Positions 1-6,294 of a stretch of DNA of 7,195 nucleotides are shown here, piece after piece. The DNA comes from an uncultured Mailhella sp. (GTDB taxonomy: Bacteria > Desulfobacterota > Desulfovibrionia > Desulfovibrionales > Desulfovibrionaceae), in NCBI GenBank assembly GCA_905192935.1, contig CAJJMX010000082.1, positions 1 through 7,195 on the forward strand. The letters are read 5' to 3'. Below the pieces are notes generated by a model that was given only the letters and a program-made list of their open reading frames with translations, was not told the DNA's origin and did not search any database. A program made the translations under genes and the position numbers. Position 1 is the stretch's first letter. Each line of letters opens with the position of its first letter.

Positions 1-34
1 TTTATCATACGGATCTGCTTTCATATGACGGTGA

Positions 35-841
35 TGTGAACTTTATGAAGGCTGGACCAACGCGGATTTCGTGGTGGAGGAGGGGCCGGCAAGGGAGATT
101 TTTCCTCATGCCCGCTGTCTCATCATGAACGATTTTGAGGCTCAGGCCTGGGCCTGTCTTTCGCCGGTCATGAGAAAGGCCGGGCTGGTCGTTCCCGGAC
201 GATTTTCCACGGAACAGGCGACGGGGGAAGGCCTAGACGCTCTTTCCGGTCTTCGGGGAAATCCGTCGCCCGTGGTCGTGACGGGCGCGGGAACGGGGCT
301 CGGGGCCGCGTGGCTCTTGCCCTGCGGCGCTCATCCCTTCGTGCTGCCTTCCGAGGCCGGGCACATGGCCTTTCCCTTCGAGGGGAGGGACGAACTGGAT
401 TTTTCGTCCTTTCTGTCCGCCCGGCATGACGGCGGAGAGGTGACGGCGGAGTTCGTGCTTTCCGGCTCGGGCCTTGCGCTGCTGCATGAATACCTCGGCG
501 GAAGGAAGGGCGATCCTGCGATCTTTACGCGGGAGGAGGGCTTTGCCGACTCCGAATGCTGCCGTCTTTTTGCGCGTTTTTACGGCCGGTTCTGCCGCAC
601 GGCCGCGCTGGCCCTTCTGCCTCAGGCCGTGGTCCTGACCGGCGGCGTGGCGGGAAGGACCCCGGCTCTTGTGCATCATCCGGAATTCGCCCGCGAGTTT
701 CTTCGTGCGCGGGGCAATCAGAAGGCGTTTCTCGAGGGCGTGCCGGTGTGGCTGAACGCGCATCCGCAGGCGGGCCTCTGGGGAGCGGCGCAGGCGGGAG
801 CGGCGTATGCCGCGTCCTGCCCGTCCGTCCGCGCCTGCTGA
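35..841 (+). CDS. glk: Glucokinase, 5'-truncated and possibly frameshifted
   Basis: ATP-dependent glucose phosphorylation to glucose-6-phosphate, bacterial glucokinase (Glk) family, cytosolic. The reading frame is open from 35 to the TGA at 839-841. Counting from the GTG at 71, the visible motifs are NDF (N20, D21; D21 is the catalytic-base position), GAGTGLG (72-78), SEAGHM (E95, H98) and AEFVLSGSG (E127). These correspond to the glucose-binding Asn, Asp, Glu, His and Glu of E. coli Glk (N99, D100, E157, H160, E187). GTG 71 is not a real start: the homologous stretch begins earlier, at TNADF (codons from 56), and TN-to-NDF is 27 residues here as in E. coli Glk. The first 65-70 family residues, including the N-terminal phosphate-binding DxGGTN motif, are absent. 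A TGA at 32-34 closes this frame upstream, and the frame starting at base 3 reads a plausible continuation (YDGDVNFMKA), so a one-base frameshift near 47-54 is possible. Family assignment is firm; whether the gene is intact is unknown. Confidence 0.85.
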   Translation, partial: CELYEGWTNADFVVEEGPAREIFPHARCLIMNDFEAQAWACLSPVMRKAGLVVPGRFSTEQATGEGLDALSGLRGNPSPVVVTGAGTGLGAAWLLPCGAHPFVLPSEAGHMAFPFEGRDELDFSSFLSARHDGGEVTAEFVLSGSGLALLHEYLGGRKGDPAIFTREEGFADSECCRLFARFYGRFCRTAALALLPQAVVLTGGVAGRTPALVHHPEFAREFLRARGNQKAFLEGVPVWLNAHPQAGLWGAAQAGAAYAASCPSVRAC

Positions 842-917
842 GAAGGACCGGCGTTTCCGGAGATTGGCGTTTCATCGTTCTGCGGGCGGCACGGAAAGGG
901 ACCTTCGGCCTGCCCTC

Positions 918-946
918 GGGAGCGGTCATGACGGGAGCGTTATGAC
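918..946 (+). repeat. Tandem imperfect 15-bp repeat upstream of the pncC promoter
   Basis: GGGAGCGGTCATGAC (918-932) is followed directly by GGGAGCGTTATGAC (933-946), so GGGAGCG-N2/3-ATGAC occurs twice with a 15-bp period. The first copy contains the perfect 8-bp palindrome GTCATGAC. The pair ends 6 bp before the -35 box at 953, where an activator or repressor site would be expected. GGGAGCG alone is common in this GC-rich window, so function is inference only. Confidence 0.4.
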
Positions 947-952
947 TTTATT

Positions 953-982
953 TTGACAACATATTGAAACAACAGATATTTT
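953..982 (+). promoter_or_regulatory. Sigma70-type promoter for pncC
   Basis: TTGACA (953-958) is a perfect -35 box, followed after 18 bp by TATTTT (977-982) as -10; ATATTT (976-981) with a 17-bp spacer is an alternative. The region 941-990 is AT-rich, in contrast to its surroundings. Initiation near 989 would give a leader of about 118 nt before pncC. The leader contains a small hairpin, CCGGG-CAAT-CCCGG at 1049-1062. No known riboswitch is recognised in it. The promoter lies 110 bp after the end of glk, so pncC need not be transcribed with glk. Confidence 0.65.
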
Positions 983-1106
983 ATCATATCTTCCGAACAG
1001 GAAACGGCGAAAGGACAGGCTTTTCAGGATCTGATGGCGTCGTCGTTTCCGGGCAATCCCGGCTCCGGCGATTCCCGGCGCCGTACTTTGGACGAGAGGA
1101 GGAGTC

Positions 1107-1601
1107 ATGCTGGACGAAAATGATGTTCTTGTGGAGGAGCTTGCCGCGCTTCTTCTTGCGCGGCACATGAAGTGCGCCACGGCCGAGTCCTGCACGGGAG
1201 GACTGATCGGCGCCATGCTTACGGCAAGACCGGGTTCTTCGGACTGGTACACAGGCGGCGTGATATCCTACGCCAACGAAGTGAAGATGGGACTTCTCGG
1301 CGTGCGCAGGGAGGATCTCGCCTCGGAAGGCGCGGTCAGTGAACCCGTGGTGCGTTCCATGGCGCTCGGGGCCTGTCTTGCCGCGGGAGCTGAGGCTGCC
1401 ATGGCCACGAGCGGTGTGGCCGGGCCCGGAGGCGGCACGGTGCAAAAGCCCGTGGGCACGGTATGGATAGGCTGGGCGCTGCGCGGAAGGACTCGGGCGA
1501 AGGTGTTTCATTTTGAGGGAAACCGCGACGAGGTGCGCGTGCAGGCGGCAAGGCAGGCCATGGCCGGTCTGGTCGCATGGCTGAAGGAAGAGACCCTCTG
1601 A
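1107..1601 (+). CDS. pncC: Nicotinamide-nucleotide amidohydrolase PncC (CinA C-terminal family)
   Basis: Deamidates nicotinamide mononucleotide (NMN) to nicotinic acid mononucleotide, recycling the NMN released by bacterial DNA ligase and other NAD-consuming enzymes; cytosolic. This 164-residue protein is the stand-alone C-terminal domain without the N-terminal MoaB-like domain of full-length CinA, and its length is typical of PncC. Conserved blocks are TAESCTGG (25-32, with the proposed nucleophile S28), YTGGVISYANEVK (48-60, with K60) and SGVAGPGGGT (102-111), followed by KPVGTVWIG (114-122). The ATG at 1107 is supported by AGGAGG at 1097-1102, four bases upstream. It has its own promoter at 953-982 and converges on the AI-2E gene. 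The older annotation 'competence/damage-inducible protein CinA' would describe the same family. Confidence 0.93.
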   Translation: MLDENDVLVEELAALLLARHMKCATAESCTGGLIGAMLTARPGSSDWYTGGVISYANEVKMGLLGVRREDLASEGAVSEPVVRSMALGACLAAGAEAAMATSGVAGPGGGTVQKPVGTVWIGWALRGRTRAKVFHFEGNRDEVRVQAARQAMAGLVAWLKEETL

Positions 1602-1690
1602 AGGGACGGACAAACGGATGGGCGGATGACGCCCGTGCGAAGAGCGCGGCAGAGGCAGAAAAAGGCTTTTTGCGTTTTGCCGGGAGGGGC

Positions 1691-2785
1691 TTACCGTCCG
1701 GACTCGTCCGTCTGCGTTTTTTCCGTCGGACAGAAGCCTTCTTCGCACTCTTCCATGAATATCTGCCACACGGTGACGAAGAACACGGCCAGCATGGGCC
1801 CGGAAACGAAGCCGTCCATGCCGAACATGATGAAGCCGCCGAGAGTGGAGAGCAGCACGAGAAAGTCGGGCAGCTTGGTGTCTCTGCCCACGAGAACGGG
1901 CCGCAGGATGTTGTCGGCAAGGCCTATGACGCAGCCGCCGTAGGCCATGAGCAGCGCGCCCTGCCAGTACTGGCCGGTGGCGATGAGATACAGCGCCGTA
2001 GGCAGCCACACGAGGGCCGAGCCCACCACGGGAATGAGGGAGAGCACGGTCATGACCACGCCCCAGAACACGGCGGCGCGGATGTCGAGGATCCAGAACA
2101 TGATGCCGCCGAGCGCGCCCTGCGCCATGGCCACGAGAAGGCTTCCCTTCACCGTGGCGCGCATGACGCCCGCAAACTTGCGGAACAGCCGCTCCTCCCG
2201 GTGATCTCCGAAGGGCAGGGCGCGTATCATCACGTCCCGTATGCGGCCGCCGTCGCGCACGAGGAAGAAGGAGATGTAGAGCACCAGCGCAAGGTTGGTG
2301 ACAAGATGCGCCGCGCTGCCGCCTATGGCCACGGTGTTCTTGGCCACGAGACTGCCCAGGGACAGCGCCGTCTTGCTGAGTGCGGCCTTTATCTGTTCGG
2401 GGGTGTAGCCGTAGCTTGCCAGCCAGTTCTGCGCCTCGGGGAAGTGTTCGCGCAGCCGGTCCACGGCCTCGATGAGTGAAGTGCTCCCGGCGGCCAGTCT
2501 GTCGTACAGGGCCACGCCTTCGGCCACGCAGGAATACAGCAGCCAGGAGAGCGGCAGAATGATGATGACAAGGCAGAAAAGCACGGTGAGCAGCGCGGAG
2601 AGATTGGGCGAGAAGCCGCGGCCGTCGCGCAGCCGGACATTGACCGGCGCAAACAGCACGGCAATGACCACCGACCAGAACAGCACGTCGAAGAAGGGCA
2701 GAAGCAGCCAGCCGAACAGTACGGAAGAGGCCGCGAGAAGAAGGAGAAAAGCCCGCGCCTCGAAGCGCTGCCTGTTGTCGTACAT
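1691..2785 (-). CDS. AI-2E family transporter (YdiK/TqsA-like membrane protein)
   Basis: Multi-pass inner-membrane protein of the AI-2E family (PF01594), 364 residues, close to the usual length. Characterised members include the autoinducer-2 exporter TqsA and some Na+/H+ antiporters, so the substrate here cannot be told from sequence. Hydrophobic segments are visible at roughly 11-30, 31-50, 62-88, 157-177, 212-232, 236-270, 274-290 and 305-343. A soluble amphipathic stretch lies at about 90-150. Family motifs are LIPVVGSALVWLP (250-262), DNILRP (291-296) and SGPML (328-332). The C-terminal tail (345-364) is polar and acidic with two cysteines. ATG at 2785 is preceded by AAGGAGA (2791-2797 on this strand) with a 5-nt gap. 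It is the third gene of a dksA-NFACT-AI-2E unit, starting 26 nt after the NFACT stop. The 89 bp separating it from convergent pncC show only weak hairpins. Confidence 0.93.
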   Translation of the reverse strand: MYDNRQRFEARAFLLLLAASSVLFGWLLLPFFDVLFWSVVIAVLFAPVNVRLRDGRGFSPNLSALLTVLFCLVIIILPLSWLLYSCVAEGVALYDRLAAGSTSLIEAVDRLREHFPEAQNWLASYGYTPEQIKAALSKTALSLGSLVAKNTVAIGGSAAHLVTNLALVLYISFFLVRDGGRIRDVMIRALPFGDHREERLFRKFAGVMRATVKGSLLVAMAQGALGGIMFWILDIRAAVFWGVVMTVLSLIPVVGSALVWLPTALYLIATGQYWQGALLMAYGGCVIGLADNILRPVLVGRDTKLPDFLVLLSTLGGFIMFGMDGFVSGPMLAVFFVTVWQIFMEECEEGFCPTEKTQTDESGR

Positions 2786-2811
2786 GAAGGTCTCCTTCGC
2801 CCTGCGGGCCG

Positions 2812-4368
2812 TCAGTTCTTCTCCAGCCGCTCTTCGAGGTCGTGCTCGAGCCTGACGCGGAAGGCGCCTTCGCTCTTGTCGATGCGCACCATGCCGGGAG
2901 CGGCGTTTTTCATGGGATGGATGTATTTTGCCAGAGAATACTGGATGGAGGCGCTTTCCGCGTCCTTCTGCCAGCTTTTGAGCGCCGCGAGCATGCCCGC
3001 CTCATGCAGGGTGCGCTCGGGCACTTCCTGTCCCGCGTGGTCGCGCCGGATGATGACGTGGGCACTCGGGCCGTCGGCGGTATGCAGCCAGTAGTCGTGG
3101 GGAGCGGCGAGCTTGAGCGCGAGGGCGTTGCCGCGGGTGTCGCGTCCGCGCAGCATGAGAAAGCCGTCGCTGCTGCGGAAGGCCTGCACCTGTTTGGGCA
3201 GGCCGGACGGCAGGGAGGCCGTCTTTGCCTCCCGCTTCTTTTCTTTTGCCGCGGACAAGGGACCGGCGCCGCTCACGGAAGCAAGCATGCGGAGCATGGA
3301 GGCTTCGGCCTCTTCCTTCTGGGCGCGCACTTCGGCGCGTCGCCTTTCAAGGTGGGCAAGACCGCGTTTTCCGCGTCCGGCCTGATGGAACAGGGCGGCC
3401 ATGTTTTCGCGGACGGTGAGCTTCTTGTCGAGCGCCAGCGTGACGGGGCCGTCCGGTCCGTCCAGCGTGACGGAGCCGAGCTTGTCGTCCTGCCGGAACA
3501 AATAGAGCTGACTTTGCAGCAGAAGGGCGTCCTTCTGTCTGTCGCGCATGGCGGAAAGGCGTTTTTCCTCGCCGTCGAGCTTGGCAAGAAGCTTGCCGAG
3601 CCTTGAGGCCTCGGCGGAAAAGGGCCTGGCCGCCTCCTGTCTCGCGTGTTCGGCCATGTCGCCGTACACGATAGTTTCTCCGGCCCGGACAAGCGCGGCC
3701 ACGGGGTCTTCGAACACGGTTTCCTTCCAGGTCCCGCCCATGGCGGCAAGCTGCTCTCCGGGAAGGGGCCATGCGGAAACTTCACAGCGGCCGCGGTCGT
3801 TTTCATAGAGAAAAACGTCGCCGCCTCCGGCTTCGAGATCCATGAGAAGAGCGTCCGCGTCCAGGGGATCGAGATGGATAAGCGTGCGGCGAAGCGCGGG
3901 AGTGAGCACCTGCCAGGTCTTCCAGCTTTCGGGAGAAAGGGCGGAGACGCCGTGTTCCGGCCAGAGCGGACCGCTTTCGGCAGCAGGTTCCTCAAAGGAG
4001 AGGGACGGGCCTTCGCGAAGGTCGAGACAGAGCCATTCGGTCACGTCGCCGGAAAGGCCGAAAAAAAGACGGCGTTCCGTCCACTGACAGACGGCGCGCG
4101 TGATGCGGCGACCGGACGCGTGCTTGCGCAGGCGCATGACGAAGGCCGGGGGCTGGGCGTTGACCGGAATGCGGTGGTCGGCGGAAAAAAGCAGCGGCGA
4201 CTTGCGGTCGGCCTTCAGCACAAGGTAGCGTTTTTTCTCGCGCCCTTCGCCTCCGTACAGGGCAAAGACCGTGACACCGGGGCCGGGCGCGTGGATTTTT
4301 TCCATGCGGGCCCCCATGATGCGGGGAACAAGCGCGTCGCAGAAACGGCGGAAAAGGTGGGCGTCCAT
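2812..4368 (-). CDS. NFACT family protein (RqcH/FbpA-like)
   Basis: NFACT proteins (RqcH in Bacillus, NEMF/Rqc2 in eukaryotes) bind obstructed 50S subunits carrying peptidyl-tRNA and recruit tRNA-Ala to add C-terminal alanine degron tails. Older annotations say 'fibronectin-binding protein'. At 518 residues it is somewhat shorter than B. subtilis RqcH (about 570). In order: NFACT-N (about 1-200, with PPAFVMRLRKH at 73-83), a coiled-coil middle (about 250-360, containing LALDKKLTVRENMAALFHQA at 311-330), a Lys-rich linker (373-385), and NFACT-R/DUF814 (about 398-505) with FRSSDGFLMLRGRD, DYWLHTADGPSAHVII (425-440) and KYIHPMKNAAPGMVRI. The Asp-Arg pair that RqcH needs for alanine tailing appears here as E98-R99 in WTERRLFF. 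The start is family-like (MDAHLFRRFCDAL) but has no clear Shine-Dalgarno. It begins 14 nt after the dksA stop, suggesting translational coupling. Function in ribosome rescue is inferred from the family. Confidence 0.9.
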   Translation of the reverse strand: MDAHLFRRFCDALVPRIMGARMEKIHAPGPGVTVFALYGGEGREKKRYLVLKADRKSPLLFSADHRIPVNAQPPAFVMRLRKHASGRRITRAVCQWTERRLFFGLSGDVTEWLCLDLREGPSLSFEEPAAESGPLWPEHGVSALSPESWKTWQVLTPALRRTLIHLDPLDADALLMDLEAGGGDVFLYENDRGRCEVSAWPLPGEQLAAMGGTWKETVFEDPVAALVRAGETIVYGDMAEHARQEAARPFSAEASRLGKLLAKLDGEEKRLSAMRDRQKDALLLQSQLYLFRQDDKLGSVTLDGPDGPVTLALDKKLTVRENMAALFHQAGRGKRGLAHLERRRAEVRAQKEEAEASMLRMLASVSGAGPLSAAKEKKREAKTASLPSGLPKQVQAFRSSDGFLMLRGRDTRGNALALKLAAPHDYWLHTADGPSAHVIIRRDHAGQEVPERTLHEAGMLAALKSWQKDAESASIQYSLAKYIHPMKNAAPGMVRIDKSEGAFRVRLEHDLEERLEKN

Positions 4369-4382
4369 GGTGCGGACCCGGA

Positions 4383-4745
4383 TCAGCTGCCCTGAATCTT
4401 TTCGCCTTCTTCCTGACGGGCTTTGCAGGAAACGCAGAGCGTGGTCACGGGACGTGCCTTGAGTCGGGCAAGGCTTATGTCTTCACCGCATTCTTCGCAG
4501 ATGCCGTATTCTCCGTCGTCCATGCGCTTGAGAGCGTCCTGAATCTTGGTGATGAGCTTGCGCTCACGGTCGCGTATGCGCAGAGTGAAGGAGCGATCCG
4601 ACTCGGCGGTGGCGCGGTCGGAAGGATCGGCGTAGGATGAATGGTTGTCCGTCATTTCTTCCAGAGTGGAATCGCCGTTGCGCTGAGCCTCGACGAGCAT
4701 CTGGTTGAGAAGATTGCGGAAGTATTCCAGATCTTCAGGGGTCAA
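4383..4745 (-). CDS. dksA: RNA polymerase-binding transcription factor DksA
   Basis: Binds the RNA polymerase secondary channel and works with ppGpp to repress stable-RNA promoters and activate amino-acid biosynthesis promoters. I place the start at TTG 4745, giving 120 residues that begin MTPEDLEYFRNLL. AGGAGG lies four bases upstream, and the length fits short deltaproteobacterial DksA. The longer open frame to ATG 4838 would add 31 residues with no family resemblance and would run through the probable promoter. Coiled-coil tip DPSDRA (D40, D43, A45) matches the E. coli tip residues D71, D74 and A76. RIRDRERKLI (57-66) and KRMDDGEYGICEECG follow. The zinc finger has all four cysteines (C83, C86, C104, C107), so this is a canonical Zn-binding DksA, not a cysteine-poor paralogue. 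It is first in a tight unit with the NFACT and AI-2E genes. Confidence 0.93.
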   Translation of the reverse strand: MTPEDLEYFRNLLNQMLVEAQRNGDSTLEEMTDNHSSYADPSDRATAESDRSFTLRIRDRERKLITKIQDALKRMDDGEYGICEECGEDISLARLKARPVTTLCVSCKARQEEGEKIQGS

Positions 4746-4749
4746 GGTT

Positions 4750-4755
4750 CCTCCT
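4750..4755 (-). promoter_or_regulatory. Shine-Dalgarno that fixes the dksA TTG start
   Basis: The minus strand reads AGGAGG at 4755-4750, then AACC, then TTG at 4745-4743. This perfect site at a 4-nt gap selects the TTG over the upstream ATG at 4838. The protein made from the TTG begins exactly where DksA homology begins. Confidence 0.8.
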
Positions 4756-4781
4756 GGCAGGCTGTGCCGTGCCGATTGAAT

Positions 4782-4813
4782 TTCCGTTGTGTAAACTATA
4801 AAGGTTCCGTTGT
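4782..4813. repeat. Direct repeat TTCCGTTGT flanking the dksA -10 box
   Basis: TTCCGTTGT occurs at 4782-4790 and 4805-4813 on the plus strand. On the dksA strand this is ACAACGGAA twice, preceded by TTTAC-like sequence in both copies. The 23-bp period is a little over two helical turns, and the candidate -10 box (4795-4800) lies between the copies. A dimeric regulator site is possible; this is inference. Confidence 0.4.
4795..4800 (-). promoter_or_regulatory. Candidate -10 box for the dksA operon
   Basis: The minus strand reads TATAGT at 4800-4795, one mismatch from TATAAT. It would start transcription near 4788, about 43 nt before the TTG start. No good -35 hexamer lies at 16-18 bp; a TTTACA (4816-4811) is only 10 bp away. 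The promoter may need an activator, or dksA may be read through from the HAD gene, whose stop is 82 nt upstream of the TTG. Confidence 0.35.
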
Positions 4814-4827
4814 AAAGCGGGGGAGCG

Positions 4828-5505
4828 TTATCGTTCACACATCGTCATGGCGCGCAGCAACGTGCTGAAATCAGCCACGCTTTGAGGAGCAAGACCGTCG
4901 GTCTGGAACGCGAGGAAAGGAATGGAGGCTCCCTGCGCCGCCCCCTTGTCGGAAGCGCTGTCGCCTATGAAAAGAGCCTTTTCGTGCGGGATTTCCCAGC
5001 TTTTGAGTATGAAAAGAGCGCCGTCCGGAGCCGGTTTGGGATGCGGGACATGACTGGCCAGAACGATGGGATCGAAGTAGCCGCGCAGACGGCAGTTGTC
5101 GAGCAGCGTGTCCATGCCGTCGGTGCGGTTGGTGTTCATGGCCAGGCGCAGGCCCGACGCACGGCAGAAGTCGAGCACGTCGTGCAGGCCCGGATAGCAG
5201 CCTATGTGCGGCATGATGTCCCGTACATAGGATATTTTTTGGGCCGCATCGCGCAGAAGCGGCTGAAGGGGCTTCGGGAAAATGGCGTCCATGGCCTGAT
5301 TCACGGTGGCCGCCTGCACGAAGTCCTCCTGTTCGCGGGTGAGCACGGGCAGACCTATATATTCGCGCAGGTAGTTGTAATAGGCTATGTTGGCTGCGCG
5401 CGAGTCGATGACCACGCCGTCGCAGTCGAAGATGACGCCTGAAGGAAGGCCGTGAAAGGTTTCGGAAAACCAGGCGGCAAGAGCGGAAGCGGAAAGGTGT
5501 GACAT
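4828..5505 (-). CDS. HAD-superfamily hydrolase (phosphoglycolate phosphatase-like)
   Basis: Haloacid dehalogenase-fold phosphatase of the Gph/beta-phosphoglucomutase type, 225 residues, cytosolic. All four motifs are present: motif I DCDGVVID (nucleophile D27, acid/base D29), motif II NTN (T125), motif III K157 in PHPKPAPDG, and motif IV GDSASD (D182, D186; Mg2+ binding). The segment between motif I and motif II (about 35-115) is the helical C1 cap, which sets substrate choice; this cannot be read from the sequence. Phosphoglycolate or a sugar phosphate is plausible. I choose ATG 5505 (MSHLSASALAAW) because the 34 extra residues of the longer frame, back to 5607, overlap the preceding gene and look like shadow sequence. 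It starts 5 nt after that gene's stop without a clear Shine-Dalgarno, which suggests translational coupling. Confidence 0.87.
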   Translation of the reverse strand: MSHLSASALAAWFSETFHGLPSGVIFDCDGVVIDSRAANIAYYNYLREYIGLPVLTREQEDFVQAATVNQAMDAIFPKPLQPLLRDAAQKISYVRDIMPHIGCYPGLHDVLDFCRASGLRLAMNTNRTDGMDTLLDNCRLRGYFDPIVLASHVPHPKPAPDGALFILKSWEIPHEKALFIGDSASDKGAAQGASIPFLAFQTDGLAPQSVADFSTLLRAMTMCER

Positions 5506-5510
5506 GGCGA

Positions 5511-6275
5511 TCAGAAGATGTTGTCGGGCAGGCAGAGGGTGAGGGGGCGTTGCCAGATCTCGTCGGGCAGACCTCGTCTGAGCCTGTCCTCGGAGGTGCG
5601 GCCGCACAGGGCGGCAAGTTCGGAGACCCTGACGGACACGGCGTGATGACGGGCGGGCGCGTCGTGTTCTTGCGGCGTTCCGATTTCTGCAACGGCGGCG
5701 GCCATGGAGGGGCTCGTGATCACGACGGCCACGTCTTCCGGAAGGTCGGGCAGAAAGACCAGAGCTGCGGAAAGGGTCCTTTTCCAGTCGGGCAGCTCGT
5801 TTTCGCCCGGCAGGCGCAGATCTGCGGCGCTGCGGTCGACGCCGGAAATGAGGCCGGAGAGCGCGCGGCGCGAATTGCCTATTTTCTGTTCCAGAGCGGC
5901 CATTTCCAGGGCCTGCTTTTCCTGAAGCCAGATGAGCAGGAGCACCTGCTGGGCGTTCTGGCGCAGAGGCTGCTGCGGCTCTTCTGCCGGAAGACCGGTC
6001 ATTTCGCGAAGTGCCCGTCTTTCGGCCTCGGAAAGATCGGCCGGCGCGCTTTCCGCGCCGAGGGTGAGCACGGGAGAGCCGCTTGCGCCGTCGCGGCAGA
6101 CTCGTTCATAGTCGGCCAGACATGCGGCGGCCATGGACGGAGACCATGGCAGGACCGGGGCCCAGGCCGATTCCGGCCGTCCGGGCAGGCCGGGCCACAG
6201 GGTGCGGCAGCCCTCGATATGCGGGAGAAGTTCGGCATGAAGCCGCGGGAGTGCAAGATAGCGGGTGGTGTTCAT
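5511..6275 (-). CDS. Conserved-looking protein of unknown function, 254 residues
   Basis: I do not recognise a family. From ATG 6275 the protein starts MNTTRYLALPRLHAELL, with AGGAG at 6288-6284 eight bases upstream; a longer frame to 6323 would run through the probable promoter. There is no signal peptide or membrane segment, so it is likely cytosolic. About residues 80-135 (from DLSEAERRALREM to QEKQALEMAALEQ) look strongly alpha-helical, perhaps a coiled coil. The second half is mixed, with a hydrophobic strand-like LSAALVFLPDLPEDVAVVI segment. Five cysteines are scattered without a metal-site pattern, and no catalytic motif stands out. It is first in a minus-strand unit and nearly abuts the HAD phosphatase, so a shared pathway is a reasonable guess. 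Codon and base usage match the neighbours, so recent transfer is not indicated. Confidence 0.8.
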   Translation of the reverse strand: MNTTRYLALPRLHAELLPHIEGCRTLWPGLPGRPESAWAPVLPWSPSMAAACLADYERVCRDGASGSPVLTLGAESAPADLSEAERRALREMTGLPAEEPQQPLRQNAQQVLLLIWLQEKQALEMAALEQKIGNSRRALSGLISGVDRSAADLRLPGENELPDWKRTLSAALVFLPDLPEDVAVVITSPSMAAAVAEIGTPQEHDAPARHHAVSVRVSELAALCGRTSEDRLRRGLPDEIWQRPLTLCLPDNIF

Positions 6276-6294
6276 GATGTTCGCTCCTGCCCGG

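Noticed and set aside
842..900. Terminator after glk (CCGG-CGTTT-CCGG near 849-861)
   Set aside because: Four-base stem and no T-run; not distinguishable from background in GC-rich sequence.
1021..1090. Fluoride-riboswitch-like CTGATGG at 1031-1037 in the pncC leader
   Set aside because: Only a short stretch resembles the conserved core; the paired 5' element and pseudoknot are not visible.
1602..1690. Possible bidirectional terminator between pncC and the AI-2E gene (GGGCG-N5-CGCCC at 1620-1634; AAAAAGGCTTTTT at 1659-1671)
   Set aside because: The GC stem has no adjoining T-run and the A/T stem is only 5 weak pairs. Termination there is likely, but neither structure is convincing alone.
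984..2009. Long minus-strand open frame of 341 residues opposite pncC and the AI-2E gene
   Set aside because: It is Arg/His/Pro-rich with no motif, and runs across pncC and part of the AI-2E gene in another frame. Long spurious frames are expected in GC-rich DNA.
1577..2479. Plus-strand 300-residue open frame opposite the AI-2E gene
   Set aside because: Low-complexity His/Glu/Gly-rich translation with no family resemblance, wholly antisense to a clear membrane protein gene.
2842..3606. Plus-strand 254-residue open frame opposite the NFACT gene
   Set aside because: Antisense to conserved NFACT-R and coiled-coil coding sequence; no start signal or motif.
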